Below, in pieces: positions 23,501 to 36,704 of a DNA stretch of 64,000 nt. The position numbers were made by a program, and so were the translations under genes. Origin of the DNA: Escallonia rubra (lineage: Eukaryota > Streptophyta > Magnoliopsida > Escalloniales > Escalloniaceae); NCBI GenBank assembly GCA_033065855.1, contig JAVXUO010001802.1:434001-498000 (forward strand), in the 5' to 3' direction. The notes under the pieces are model-generated. The model was not told the DNA's origin, ran no database searches, and was given only the letters and a program-made list of their open reading frames with translations. Every line of letters starts with the position of its first letter. The first letter of the stretch is position 1.

Positions 23501-26500
23501 CACTAGATGTCAGATTATAGAAAGAATTACTGGCTTCCATTGTATAGGGGTGTATAGAAAGTAAATGTCTAAAGGGACATGTAACCTTTGGCACGTAATG
23601 TGTTAGATACATTGGTCAAAAGCTACTGCTCGCCGCTAATTGTTAAGTGTGTATCCAGGATAATCTTTCTTTGTTGGAACACATTTTGGGCGTTACTTCC
23701 TCCTGACTACAGTAATAGATTCAAGAATGAGAGGATTGATTGGATAACCTTGCCCCTCGTGCATACTATAACTCTCTCCCCAACCCCCCCCCCCCCCCCA
23801 CCCCATACACGCACGCACACAGGATATTTGCATTTGATGAGATATGTTCTGATTGAAATCTAGATGTGTTCTTCCTCATTTACATCCAGAATCGTTACAT
23901 TAACCACATGTAGCTTCAGGTTGTCCCTGACGATGCTTCCAAACTTGCCGATTTTCAAAAGATCATTCAACTTACATCTCAGTTTGAGACAGATTTAAAG
24001 GAGATGATGTTCATTTCTGCAACTGACAACAAGGATGAAAGGTTGAGCAACTTTACCGATAATGTTGAGGTTCACTTTGCATCAAGAAAGAAGGTTGAGA
24101 TCTTAGCTAAGGCTAGAAATGTGCTTCTAAGATCGGACTTCAGCCTTCCCCAAGTGAGCTGACCACGTTAGTGCTTTATGCATCTGTCATTAGATTTTTT
24201 AGCGTCTAAATTTTGATTCTTTGCAGGACTATACAAACAAAGGTACTAAACTGAAAAATGAAGAAGCCATTGAAAGCTCCAGTAGTCGTGAGGTTGATTT
24301 GCTGTTCTCATCTGAGAGGTGTGTGGTGTCTGGAGCAGCCTCTCAATTAATGGAGCTAGTGCATGAAACCCTTAAGGTTAGTATACCAGAAGAGAAAAAA
24401 TCATTGTCTATGGTGGTAAAATTGTGGATTGATCTCTTAAGGCTGCTCCTGTATGTTCCTTAAGCTGGTTTGAAGCATTTAATGGAAAAAGATCACAAAA
24501 TTCACCTTCTTGATCTAGTTACCAATCAGCTTTGCGTAGTGTTCTGTCAGCGTGTGATTGTATTAACTGCCAATGCACAGGATATTTGCTTGTCGTCCAC
24601 AAGAGTGGCGTTGGAATTCTATCATGCTGCTAGAGATGCTCTTCTTCTTTATGAAGCTGTTATTCCTGTTAAGGTTGGTGCTAAAGCCAAAGTACCCAGA
24701 TATTTAAGCATAAGTCAAGATTGTCTATTTCCAATATATTCATAGAATATTCATATAAAAAGTCTACTAATCAAAATTCTTGCCTAAATTGTTGACTCGA
24801 TCGTAAGTTGCAAGGTTGAGAATCATTATGTTTCTATTTTGTATTTTGATGACCTACTTATTATGAATACAGTAGTGATCTCTTCTTTTGCCATATGAAG
24901 CTAGAAAGGCAGCTTGATGGCATCAATCAGGTTGCCGTTCTCATTCACAATGACTGCCTTTATCTCTCTCGGGAAATTCTTGGGTTCGCATTTGAGGTAT
25001 GGATAGATGGATTGTTTACAGAATCTGAGCTAATAGTTTTTCTTAATTTGCATGAGCATGTATATTTGTGGTCGGCTCTATTATTTCTTGGCATTGGCTA
25101 TGTTCGACTTTAGTTGTTAGCAGCAGACTTAATGCATAGGACTTTATAGTTTTTTGTTTCATATTATGTGTTTTTTGCTTCTTTTTGTGGGGGTCGGCGT
25201 TTGGAGAAAAGGGTGGGATGCAAAACTGCTTTATACTTCAAGCAGTGTGTCATTGTTACTTGAGGCATGCCAAATGGGGTCGGGCTATAAGACGTATTTG
25301 GAATGTAGTAGGGTGCAAACGCGATTATTCTGATCATTTAGTTGAACACTGAAATCCCTAGTATGGTTCTTTGTGTATGATTCGTCAGTTTTTAGAAATT
25401 AGTTACTAAATTGTAACCGAAATCTGCAAATTTTAATATCTCTATTCAAATTGGAGTTTGATGTTACCCTCATTACGCAGAGATGTATACATATATTTTC
25501 TGTTGGCTAAGTCGACATTATGTGATGATATACTTCTGAGAATTTGATCTGAACGTCAATTTTTGAAGTCTTTAAACTTTGAAAGAAAACTTTGAATTCA
25601 ATCATAGATATTATGCCAGTCATGGGGGGGGGGGGGTGGTGTTGCTTGAGTGGATGGATGGACTTGTCTAAAGCTTATTTATCAGGAAATTGAATGCAAT
25701 AAACAATCATTTGGCAGATGCTTCTTTAGTGCCACTTCAGCTTTCTTTTGTCAATTTTAATTGCTTGTTTACATATATTTCTCTAGGCTGATGTACAATT
25801 ACTTGATTATTACAGTATCGCGCAGACTTCCCAAGTTCCATTAAGGAACTTGCTGTGTTTATTGATTTGGCTCCTAGATTTCAGTTGATGGCAGAAGAAA
25901 TATTACAGAGGCAAATTAAACTCGTTGTTTATAACTTGAACGAGGTACATGTAGTAACTTGTAAACGAGGGTTCAGTGTTATGTCTTTTGCCTCATTATG
26001 TCTTCAATATTATGATTACTTGACGCAAATCTATCTATTAATTTTAATAGGCGATTGATGGTGCCGATGGATTTCAGAATACGCACCAAATGAAACAATA
26101 CGAGTCTGCTAAGTTTGCTATAGATCAGGTATCAATATTTGTGGATACCCTTCTCTCTAAAGTTTCCTTTTGCAATTATTTCCCCTTCCAGGTGGTAGTA
26201 CTAAACTTTCTGCAGGTTATTTTCATCCTTGAGAAAGTACATATTATTTGGGAGCCTTTGCTTCTACCTTTGACTTACAAGAGGAATATGTGCACGGTCG
26301 TCGAGGCAGTATTTTGTAGAATGGCAAAGGACATACTCCTTTTAGATGATTTGGCAGCAGAAGAAACATTGCAGGTGCATTTGATTCATTCTCGTCTAAA
26401 AGTTTAATCTTGAGTGTCAAAGCTGATGCATTTTTTGTTCCTTTCCAGCTTCAGAGACTAATTCATTTGATGCTGGAGAGCACGTCTTCTTTATTGAAGT

Positions 26501-28840
26501 CCTTAAATGCTACCAACCAAACAGGGAAGTTAAAGGAGCGTGTTGCATACTCTATTGACGATTCCATACCATCTCTACGCAAACTACGCAAATTGGCAGG
26601 CATGATTCTTTTTTGAGGCTTTAGTTGTGATTGCTGAATATAGTTCATGGTCTGCAACTGAAAACTATTTTCATCAATTTCAATAGATTTGTTGGACATG
26701 CCTTTGAGGTCTATAACAGAAGCTTGGGAAAGTGGAGAGCTGGTCTCTTGCGGTTTTACATTGTCAGAGGTATGTAGTTGTTTATTTTTTATTTTATTTT
26801 TTTGCTAGGCAAATATGCACTAAATTGATTACAGTCAAATAAATATCATAAAAATCCAGCACACTCTCAAGGGTTCGAGTTGATCTAATCTTACCTCTAT
26901 TCTCACCTGGAGGTGGACGCATGATTCAGAATCCTTTATTTATAGTTGTAAGGAGCATATCTGTACCAGAAATACCAGGCGGTACGTACCATTTTTTCCT
27001 TCTGCCGGTGCAAAGACCCCTAATATTTTGTTGGTCATAATATCGGTGTTCCGGATGAAACATACATACCTGCCGAGAAACACAACATTTTACCGGCCTC
27101 TCAAGAGAAAACTAAAAAGTGCATCCTTTTCAAATTCATCTTTTGTGTTACCAGCCTCTTCCAAGGAAGACCAAAGCTATCTTATTGTCCCAAATAGTTG
27201 GAGGAGTTTTTTCGTTATCTTTTGGATAACTGTAGAAACATTGTTTGATAGAAGGATTTTACAAAGCTGTCCCGACTAGTTTATCTTTCTAGTGACATAT
27301 AAATAGCATAAAGAGCTACCTCAGTTGTTCTCTTTTCTTTCTTTTTAATTATATTTTAGTGCATTAAACGAATTAAGGAGCAAAATAATAATAAATAGAT
27401 ATTAGTGCATTAAACCAATAAAATCACGTAAAAAATTTGAGAACATAGCAATTTAACAAATTTTCAAAACTAGAAAAAATTTCAAATCCAACAAGAAGTA
27501 GTTAATCTAAAGTAAATATGACAACGTCATTCTCATCATTAGTGAGGGTTAAGGCAACAAGGCTTTCCTCAAAAAGGAATCATAGGCTCCAAATTGGTAG
27601 GAATTCTTCCTCAATTTTATTTTCTTTGTCTACACGGTGAAGTGAAGGAGTAGATTTACTTAAAAGAGAGTAACAATTGGGGACGGGACACTAGCACAAT
27701 GAACAACAATAAGAGAATCGATTGATTAGGGATTTAGGGTTTTAGGTTTTTTGTGGTCTAGATATTGATTTATTATGTTATGAAACAAAGGATCAAAACC
27801 AATGAACTTTTGAGATGATGCCACGATGCAAAAATCAAAAATTAGGATTTTTGGGCTTTTTTTTTTTTGCGCCTCCATCACCGCCTTGTGCCTTTTCGAA
27901 GGGGCTGCGCCTAGCCCTAGGCAAGGCGCAGGGAGTGCACCTAGGCGCGCCTTTGATCACACTGACCCTAACCCACCATCACAAACCTCAAACTCCATCA
28001 CCACCCGCCAATTTGACATTATTAATGTATACAAACGAAATCAGCCAAGAACCTCAAATGGGTACAAAACGAAATCCGTCATAGACGCACAGACAGCAAT
28101 ATGCTTATAGTGAAGCAACACATTGTCTTAAATTTTACCTTCTCTATCTGCAGCAGACGATTGGAATTTCACTCTCTTATTTTTGCTTTTTTTCCTTGAA
28201 GTTTGAATCATCGATAATTAATTTTTTATGGGATAGACATTTTTACTTACCCTTATTATTGAATCACCTTTCAATAGATTCTATTGCCTTTGTTATGTAC
28301 TCACCTTTTGAGTAAATTCTATTTGTTTCTCATTTGGTATTCTTTTGGAGTCTGGTGAGTGAAGGTGAGTGGTGGGCTGCTGGCAGAGAGGAGTAAGATA
28401 GGAAATACTAAGGCGGCAATTTTGCTATACAGTTTCAGTTGTGCTGCGACGAGGGTGGAAATATCCGCTCCCTATCCCCAAATTTCTTTTGACTTATATT
28501 AACTAAATCAGGTCCCCTATGGTCGACATCTTTTTCTTGCCCAAAAGGTTAGGTTAAAACTAGTGTTTCAATTGAGGTGAAAGATGATGTGTGATAAAAT
28601 CAAAAGCCATACCTGATACTTTTGACTAATGATAAAAAATTTGCCTACTTAAAGGTTCTCGTCTTTTTTATGCCGAGTTATATGCTATTTTTCATGCCAT
28701 ATCTGATACTTATGTGTATATGCTTGCGTGCTTATTCAAATATGCAGGTGGAAGATTTCGTCAGAGCCATATTTACTGATTCGCCTCTGAGGAAAGAATG
28801 CCTGTGGAGAATAGGAAATGCTGGTTTGGGGAAGCTTTAA
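20545..28840 (+). CDS. ZW10: ZW10/MIP1 homologue, centromere/kinetochore and ER tethering protein, 14 exons
   Basis: ZW10 is a subunit of the RZZ kinetochore checkpoint complex and of an ER-Golgi tethering complex; the Arabidopsis homologue is MAG2-interacting protein 1. I could place all exons: 20545-21102, 21728-21865, 22518-22691, 22812-22973, 23920-24153, 24227-24376, 24581-24673, 24901-24996, 25816-25944, 26051-26128, 26216-26374, 26449-26599, 26687-26769 and 28748-28840. They join in frame to about 765 residues (Arabidopsis about 740). The start MDVLFNSIDVRDLL matches the family and sits in a good context (CCAAAATGG). The N-terminal half is predicted coiled coil (EIGRKRREAREIKELLELV). 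The C-terminal part carries VQIVKFIYHTL, LERQLDGINQ, VHIIWEPLLLP and ILLLDDLAAEETLQ, ending FTDSPLRKECLWRIGNAGLG. All but one intron are GT-AG; intron 12 (26600-26686) begins GC. Intron 13 is 1.98 kb and contains repeat-like DNA. No frameshift or stop was found. Confidence 0.95.
26600..26686 (+). other. GC-AG intron of ZW10 (intron 12)
   Basis: Exon 12 ends AAATTGGCAG and the intron begins GCATGA; exon 13 follows CAATAG at 26687. Joining G + AT TTG restores K-L-A-D-L-L-D-M-P-L, as conserved in the family. No GT nearby would give this frame before the stop codon in the retained-intron frame. Confidence 0.85.
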
Positions 28841-29707
28841 GTTGCAGAAGTTACCTCTTTGTGCTACAGAAGGTGGACGCACCGATGTAGCCTTGGTCAT
28901 CCAACTTAGTCTAGAGATTGCTCATATGACAAGCTTTGAGTTGCAGAGATGACCTGTTTGTACTACACAGCAGGTGGAGGGTAGCCTGTGTCATACATCT
29001 CTCACCATCCAACTAACAAGAAGGAATACTATTATGTAGGTTTTTTTGAGTTTTTCTTCTCTCTCTTATCCTTGTAATGTAGAAGCATGTAATCTTCCCT
29101 TGTATAGCCTGTTTCATGTAATTATGGGGTATAAACTAAAGAAATAATTTTCTGCTCTATATTTTTGTAAAACTACTTCCCTTCGTTTAATGGTTAGTCA
29201 ATTCCTTGGTTGTGTGTGGACCGAATCATTGCTACTGGTTAAAATAAGTTCTTCCCTGTACATCTAAGCTACAAGCATTTAGCCGGAAACCTTAACTGGT
29301 TAGACTGAGACTGGATTGTTAGCTAGAGGACCTACCGGTCTATCATTTATGCTGTGGTGAAACCCTCGAGAGGCTGGGATGTATCATTTAGCCGGACACT
29401 TACTTTTTTCCAAGAAAAAATAATTACAAGAAGCAGCTCGCATACAACATCGCAGTAAATTAGCTTGTTTTGCGGGATAGAGTTGTTTCTAGGTACCCAT
29501 GGATTGGACTGTCCCATTGGATCAAGCTATTTTGCGACAGCGTCAATTTACCAGCTCTACGAGGGTGTAACAATATGGTCCTATGATTTGTTATTAGCAT
29601 ATTTCGGAAGAAAAAAAAATAGATTAAGACATTTCTCGTCATATCAAAATCGTTACAGAAACAATATTAGCATTCTCCTCTCTCTAATGCTATTATATTC
29701 CTTAAGC
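28841..29707. other. Convergent intergenic region between ZW10 and the disulfide isomerase
   Basis: The two genes point towards each other here, so this holds both 3' untranslated regions. It is AT-rich. Two similar blocks after the ZW10 stop (about 28841-28885 and 28928-28985, both with TGAGTTGCAGA- or TAAGTTGCAGA-like starts and CTACA...AGGTGGA) look like a small local duplication. No other gene was recognised. Confidence 0.5.
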
Positions 29708-32700
29708 TTACAACTCCTCATGACTTGGAGCTGTTTCACCCATAAGTTCTTCTAGGGAAAACTCATCTTCTTCAATGATTTGTCCGTCTTTACCGTCCCA
29801 TGGTTCAGTCTTCACAATCACAGGTGTACCATCAAGGGGGAGATTGCCCTTTCCCCCACGTCCAGCTTCCTTAACAAACTCTCTGGAAACAATCAATCAA
29901 AGTGAATTGAAGTTTCGTTCACTTTAACACGATTGCGTTCAAAATGAATATGGAAACATGTACTTACGTAATTTGATCACGCTGAAATGCGCTACGAAGT
30001 GGGGCATATGCTCCCTTCTTCACATTTAGAGCTACCAAGGCTGGATAACCATAACCACCAACACCTACATGCTTCTCAAGTTCTGGCTGCTTGCCTGCAG
30101 CCGTCCAGACAAAGCTGCAAAATGAAACATAAAACCCTAGTTTAAATTCACTCCAGACTGTTGTGCCACCAGATGAAGCCTTAAATAGCTTGTCCTCCCA
30201 GCACACCGGAACGTAAGTTGCAATATGCACTACATACACAGCCACAGATAGAATATGAAAATTAAGCGTAATGGACTCTCAAGTCTTCTTGCCTGTAAGG
30301 GCTCCTTTTGAATTTTTCTGCAACTGACAACAGCAGCTCAAGGTACTTGTTCCTTCCGTCGGCCATTGAGTCCAAAATGTCGGGCAGGAAAGCCACAAAA
30401 CAAATAGCAGCTGAACCACACTTCTCTTCCATGACATCCTATATGGAAAGGTCAAACAGGAATCATGCTTCTGTTGTTAAACCATCAACACTTCTAACAA
30501 ACAAAATTTTTAGTCGGAAAACCAAAAGCTTACTTGGCCGGTTAACTCAACTACTTCAGGAGGTGAAACATTAGTTTCCAGCTGCTCTAGAGCAAATGAC
30601 TCAATTGCAGGGGCAGATCTGGCACCTTCATAGGGGATTGGACTGTCTTTGTCTGCACCAAATACCAAGATTGTGGGGAATCCTTTCACATCGAACCTGC
30701 TCATTAGGGACTGGTAATACAATCCGTTAGAACCATAGCATGAGCAAGAAAATAAAGCTGAAGAGTTGAAAGTGTAAGACACCTTCAAATAAGTTAAACT
30801 TTCAGTAACTATTTTATGAGGTTCTTCTAATGATTCTAGCAATTAAAAAACCAAATACAAGGAGAAACGTGAATCTTAGCACCAACAAAAACAATGAGGC
30901 AAACTAGGCTGGTAGTCTAATAATAAGTGACCCATCTAACATGGAAGACCGCAGATTTCTCGAGTAATTGCACGTTATAGACAGAAACAAAAGTTTGGTC
31001 AATCATTTGAGAAAAAAAGCGAATTAAATCTAACTACTTAGTACGAAAGCACAAAACATCTGGAGTATGTGAGGTCAAATTTACCTTCTCTGCATCACAG
31101 TCTACATGACCCAGCTTTGCCTTGCCCTGCAAGTTATTTGCAGCCTTCTTCCACTCAGGAGCAAGCTTCTTGCAGTGGCCACACCTTCAGAAACAAAAAA
31201 GAAGAACAACACTTATTAATAAAGCTAGACTCAACAAACATTTGAAGTAAAACAGGAAACTGAATGAGGTTGTGTTGATCAAACAGTGCTCACGGAATCA
31301 GTTAGACAACCGAGATGAAACTAAGAAAAGCTTGTCCTTACTTTGATGGAAGTTTTCTTCAGCTAAAAGTATGCGCTAGTTCACCATTAGTACACTATTT
31401 CAGATGCGTGAAATCATAAATCCATTCGAAGGACCTACCCACTACAGTTTGCACCTGCTTGTGCCACACTCTTTAGCAATACTTGATTATGTTGCTGAGC
31501 CAATCTTAAATTTAAGCACTGTGATCTTTCTGTCTATGATGGAGGGAGGACGTCTAGAGTCATTTGCATATGATCAAATTATGTGGAGTTATGAATGTCT
31601 GTTCGTGGTACATGTATCTATCGATCAATGTGTTTCAAATCCAGCTTCAAATCAGAGAACACGGTGAACAAACAATAGTAATCGTCGTTTATCTGGGCAA
31701 TGCTTACCAAGGTGCAAAGAACTCCACAATCCACAGCTCTTTACTTTTAAGCACCAACTCATCAAAGTTGCGTGAATTTAGTTCTACCGATGCACTAGGT
31801 TCCGATTTTTCACCTGATCCACCAGTTGCTTTTCCACTTAACCGTTCCTTTAGCAGTGCCTTGACCTGTAAAGAACAAAAACACCTCAGACCCTCCACTT
31901 GCAATAATTTCTTCTGGAAGGAGAAAGACACAACCAAGAACGGCAACTGATGGAAAAAAAATACAGTTATAATCTAAAAGAGAACTTAGGCATACAAATT
32001 GTTTGGATCTCAAGCACAACGTAACAATGTCTGAAATAATATAACTCCATTCTCAGATTATAGTACATACTAATCGAGGAGCCCTTATAAAACCCAAAAA
32101 TAAAGGCATAAACAAAAAGGCGCAGTAAAACACAACATAAGGTTCTCTTGCATCTTTCATATGCAAATTGACTATGTAGGAAGATGCAACAAATCTGAAA
32201 AGGGCTAAGAAGGAGAGCACTTGCTATTCAAGAAAAAATCATACTTAAAATAAACACTGATGACCTGTTGGAGTGCAAATTCTGCAATTGGTTTGACATC
32301 CCTAGCTCCTTGATAATCTGCTGGAGGTTTTCCAGGTGTAAACACCTTGATAGTCGGGAATCCTCTTATCCCATATTCCTGTAGAACACAACATAGCATG
32401 TTAACAGAAGAAGAGAGAGGAAAAAGCACTTCCAATCATTAACATTATTAGAAAACATGCAAACCCCTGCAAATGAAATATTCCAAAAGTATCGGTATTA
32501 GCTACAAAGGTTATTTGTAGGTCGAATAAAAGGCCACCGGTCTTATTCCCTTCCTCTAACCTCTTTGCGTGACGGCATATGCCACCTCCGAGAAAGAGAA
32601 GAACTTCAAATACTAAGACAACATGAAATAACAAGAATGCATCGATTGCATGCCACCTTCATCAAAACTGATGCATGAGCAATAGAAAGCACTGCCACCA

Positions 32701-34794
32701 AGAAAGACTGATGATTGAAATGTGCACAAACCAAATTCACAGCTCGTACAAGGTAACTAGACCAAACAATCAAGTTGAGTGGCGATTTTGCAGCTCAAAG
32801 CGCTGATGGTTCAGATAAAGGACCGCAAGTAAAATGTGCATCGTTTTTCCATTATTACATCACATACCGTAGTTAACTAACAAAATCCACAAACCTATGT
32901 TTGCTTTCACGGATCTACGAAACTAAGCATGAAAAAAAATATATAGTTACGCTTTGGTTACTATTTCGATTACAGTCCTCTGTCCCTCTTTGTTGCTTTA
33001 GGCGCAAAAAGAAAGGAGACTCATTCAATAAAATGGCAGTGCAATAGAAAACTTCGCAGATATGAGGGAAAATAATGATAACCCAATTTTAGGTTCTACT
33101 TTGAGGAGAATTTAGGGCCTTTTTTAAAATAAAAAAAAAACATGATTCACTTCCAGGAGAACGCTACATCATCTACAATAAATCACATGAATTTCCCTTA
33201 GAACATGGTTCGGCTCTCTAGCATAGGTTTCAAGGCCATTTAAATACTCCATTTCGTTACTTTTTCTATTTCCCTACCTCTCTCGTCCATAATAGGGCCT
33301 AAAGAAAGTTTGCAGTAGGGCTAGGATCACTCTCAAAGTTTCCCTGCTATCATTGTTATTAAACAACTTCATTAACACCCTATGATGCAGGAACCTTCTC
33401 CGAGAGTCACGAGCCTCTCTAAGATTTTTATTATGTACTTCTCACTACTATGGTTTCGCAACCGAGTTACCCCCAACTCACACGTCAACAATTACCACCA
33501 CCTCATCAAGTGGCATCAAGATATTATAAGAAGACCTCCACACCTTTATGACAATGTGTCAAATTGCCACTGCTAGAACCATACCGCCTCCACCATCTTA
33601 ATAGCATCGCAATCATGATGTCCAACAATATACCATCTCGAACAGATAAATAATGCTACAATGACCAACCACAGTCATCATCATGGGTACCATAGCTACA
33701 CATGCTTCCTTTCATTTCAATTACGGTGGGGTTAGTGTACACTGAAGGCTATAGTTTTCTGCCAATTGTCATGATCAAGTTGTTGAACGTTGTATAACAC
33801 ATTGGAACCTTGATAACAGAAGAGGTTCGTGCAAATCACCAAAACAAAAAAAACGTCCAAACTAAAAATGTAAGGAAGAATGGTCTCAACTACATGAAAC
33901 CTGAGCAAGGGACTGGTGAGCATCAGCATCAAGCGCTGCCACTGTCGCAACACCTTTCAGTACAGTAGCTGCTTTCTCCCAGATGGGTGTCAGAGCTTTA
34001 CAATGCCCACACCAAGGTGCAAAGAACTCAACTATGACAACCCCATTCGAATTCAAAACCTGCCACCATCAAATCACACCATAATACATGATATAAATCG
34101 TGATAAATCACATCTGCAGACTTATAGTGACATAGTGGCAAAAATCAAATTGCTAGACAAAAATAAAGAAAACCCAATCACGCACAGCCAATGTCGCTCT
34201 TGTTTTTCTGCCAAAATGCATCGGCCTGTGTACTGATAATCTCATTGCTTTTAAGTAAGATAACAGTAGGCTAGCATATTGTCAACACAATGTCCAGCAG
34301 ACTCAACGGTATAATTACCCGTGGCTAAGATACTATTAGCTTTGGCACTAGGACTAACCTAACATACAAGCTAAAAAAGTTGGTCGACTAATAAAGGAAC
34401 ATACGAAATAGAGAACTTGCTTGACTTGGCCTACTTAAGCAATTGAGTAGATATGCCCATTGGACTTGAATCTATAGCCATATTCGCTTCACTAAAGATT
34501 CAAAAATCGCTGCTAAAGGCATTTACCATTAACAGACACAATCAGATCTCGCAAGCTAACTTAAGAGTACACATTTAAATGAATTTTCTCTACAACATCA
34601 AATTTGAGGCATCAAGTTGGGAACAGTGAGAAGATCGGAGCTGGGTTTACCTTGGACTTGAAGTTGGAGGGAGTAAGCTGAAGCACCGGTGATGATGGCC
34701 CGTACAAGGCATTGACGCTGGTGCTTGCCTCGAATATGGCCAAGTAGAGTAGAACCGAAATCAACGCCGCTGAAGATCGTTGCATTTCCACCAT
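29708..34794 (-). CDS. Protein disulfide isomerase, P5/PDIA6 type (PDIL2-2/2-3 like), 9 exons
   Basis: It forms, breaks and rearranges disulfides of proteins folding in the ER lumen. Exons on the minus strand are 34794-34651, 34059-33901, 32378-32265, 31865-31708, 31184-31085, 30710-30534, 30438-30293, 30114-29968 and 29882-29708, joining in frame to 439 residues, the usual length. Residues 1-29 form a signal peptide (hydrophobic [15 protein letters not shown]), followed by LYGPSSPV. Two thioredoxin domains carry CGHC active sites at residues 65-68 and 193-196; the second is split by an intron after the W codon's second base. A third domain ([18 protein letters not shown] onward) and an acidic tail ([14 protein letters not shown]) follow. 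The C-terminus is HEEL instead of KDEL or HDEL. Intron 7 (30292-30115) has a GC donor. I chose the ATG at 34794; an in-frame ATG three codons later is also possible. Confidence 0.95.
30115..30292 (-). other. GC-AG intron of the disulfide isomerase gene (intron 7)
   Basis: On the minus strand exon 7 ends CCTTACAG and the intron begins GCAAGA; exon 8 resumes after TGCAG at 30114 with C TTT GTC TGG. This restores S-P-Y-S-F-V-W, as conserved in the family. CAG/GCAAG is the typical strong context for GC donors. Confidence 0.85.
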
Positions 34795-34910
34795 CTCTCT
34801 GTCTCTCACACTCGATCACTGTGGTTCGTCGACGCAGAGAAGAAAAACCCTTCGCTGGTTGGACGCTACGTGTGTTGACCAATAGGAAGCATCCATGTCA
34901 TCCTGCTTTG
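34795..34910 (-). promoter_or_regulatory. Proximal promoter and leader of the disulfide isomerase gene
   Basis: A CCAAT box lies at 34879-34883 (plus strand). At 34893-34902 the minus strand reads GATGACATGG, which resembles the bZIP-type unfolded-protein-response core GATGACGTGK with mismatches. Such elements would suit an ER folding enzyme, but the match is imperfect and the assignment is an inference. Confidence 0.3.
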
Positions 34911-36493
34911 TAAATTCCTCGGAAGAATTATGTATGGGCCCGTTTAACTGGCAATCGGGGCACCGCACCAGCCCCACTCTTTAGTCCATATTCTGAATGC
35001 GGCTTCAGCCCTTAATAACTGTTGAGCCCGACCATGTTATTTCAGCCCAAGAACGGGCCGCAGGCAGAACTCATTTTATTTTCTTAATTTTCTTCGATGT
35101 CTTACTTCCTTTTAGTATATGAAGTTGTCTGTTACCCCCCTTTAGGGATTCGTCGAAGGTTGACCTATTCAGAAATCTCCAAATCTATCCTTAGTTTAAC
35201 CCTCGAAAGAAATCCTTCGCACAGACTAAGAGAAATGACGAATTCAAAGAACTCCTTGATTGTTTTCTGACATATGTACTGCTATTGCTCTCGGATTGCT
35301 TTTCGCTTCCACTCGGGCCTTGAAACAAAAATTTTGACATACCTGTGTACTTACTGAGTCTTGTTTTCTCCTGAATCAGATGGCAAGGGATGAGGACATT
35401 GTAGACATGCATGGTGGCATCTATACTCTATGATTTTTGTCATATGGTCAGAGAGTTCCATCACTTTTGTATTGACAGGGCCGATATACGGCTCTTGAAA
35501 GAAGCACGCATGCTGACTGTTTTTGCTTGTCAAGCCAGCTCCTCGATTTACCAGAATTGGGTCGATTACCGATTCCGAATGTAGGCTCCTTCCTTGATGT
35601 GATGGTAGTGATGTTATGCAGGTGCTCCAGCTATTTTGGTTATTATATTATTATGATTATGATTGTTGTAAACTTCTCGTCGTTGTCACAGCGTGCATGG
35701 AAATAAGGCCAAGACTACTCCTATGCATCCATTTATTTCTCAATGCAATTCTCCTATTATCAAAAAAAAAAGGAGCTCCTTGATTTCAAACCACCACCCC
35801 CCCCCCCCCACCCCACCCCACCCAAAAAAAAAAACAACTAATGAACTTGCAACAGCTAATGCAATTATCGCGTTCCTTCTTCTTTTAGCTACGACTTAAC
35901 CAAACTCGACCTGGATGATATTCCATTAACTCTACCAAACAAGCGTAATGTAATCAAATTGCTCGGATCCATTGGCATGCCTGCAAGAAATACAAACTTC
36001 TTTACGGTGCTAGCTCCACTCGACTCGTTTCATAACAAGTCAATGTTGAACTTGAATAAAAGCTCGTTCGGTAAAGAGCTTATCTCCCTTGGCTAATTAA
36101 TGAACTCAAGCCGAGCTTTATGATTGACTCACTTCCTTTTAAAAGCTCCACCCATTTAAAGCTAATGAAAGCTCGTATGTAAATAAATGAGTCAAGCTCG
36201 AGCATAAAAGAAACTTAATTTTCTACCTTATCAATCTCGAGCTAGCGAAAAACTCACTTGACGAATGCAATGACAGAGGACGAATCGACACAAACCCGCA
36301 TACAAGAAAGTACTCAAGAATACTGTCCTAACTAGAAAAGGCAAAAGAAAGAGAAGACACAAAGGTAAATTTTATTATTTTTTTTATCTAAATTTATTTC
36401 CCCGTCTGTTGCATGACCGTACTATTCTTGGCAGACCACATATATAATTTGAATTGGTGTATTCCTTTTGGACTATAAATTGTATGCCATGCA
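34911..36493. other. Intergenic region, no gene recognised
   Basis: This lies between the disulfide isomerase promoter and the nested transposon. Open frames at 35191-35533 (minus) have no recognisable domain. Poly-C and poly-A tracts occur near 35793-35834. Nothing else is supported. Confidence 0.4.
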
Positions 36494-36704
36494 TAAATTT
36501 ATGGGCTAATTACATTTATGTCCCTGAGATTAGAGTATAATTACAGGCAATGACAATAGTTTAGACAAATTGCACTTATGTCCGTTGACCAAACGGAATA
36601 CGAAAATACATAACGGTTTTGACAAAAAGACTTGATTGCCCTAGACTTTGAAAGAAAAATAATTTTTCTCATCCTTCTAATGTTTCATCCTCTACCAAAC
36701 ATGT

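Noticed and set aside
27815..28110. Open frames in ZW10 intron 13 as an independent gene
   Set aside because: They lie between two exons that join correctly, overlap one another in different phases, and consist of GCGCC-rich repeat-like and low-complexity sequence.
34612..34882. Longer N-terminal extensions of the disulfide isomerase (from 34809 or 34882)
   Set aside because: The frame at 34809 begins with GTG, and 34882 is in another phase; the ATG at 34794 precedes a standard signal peptide.
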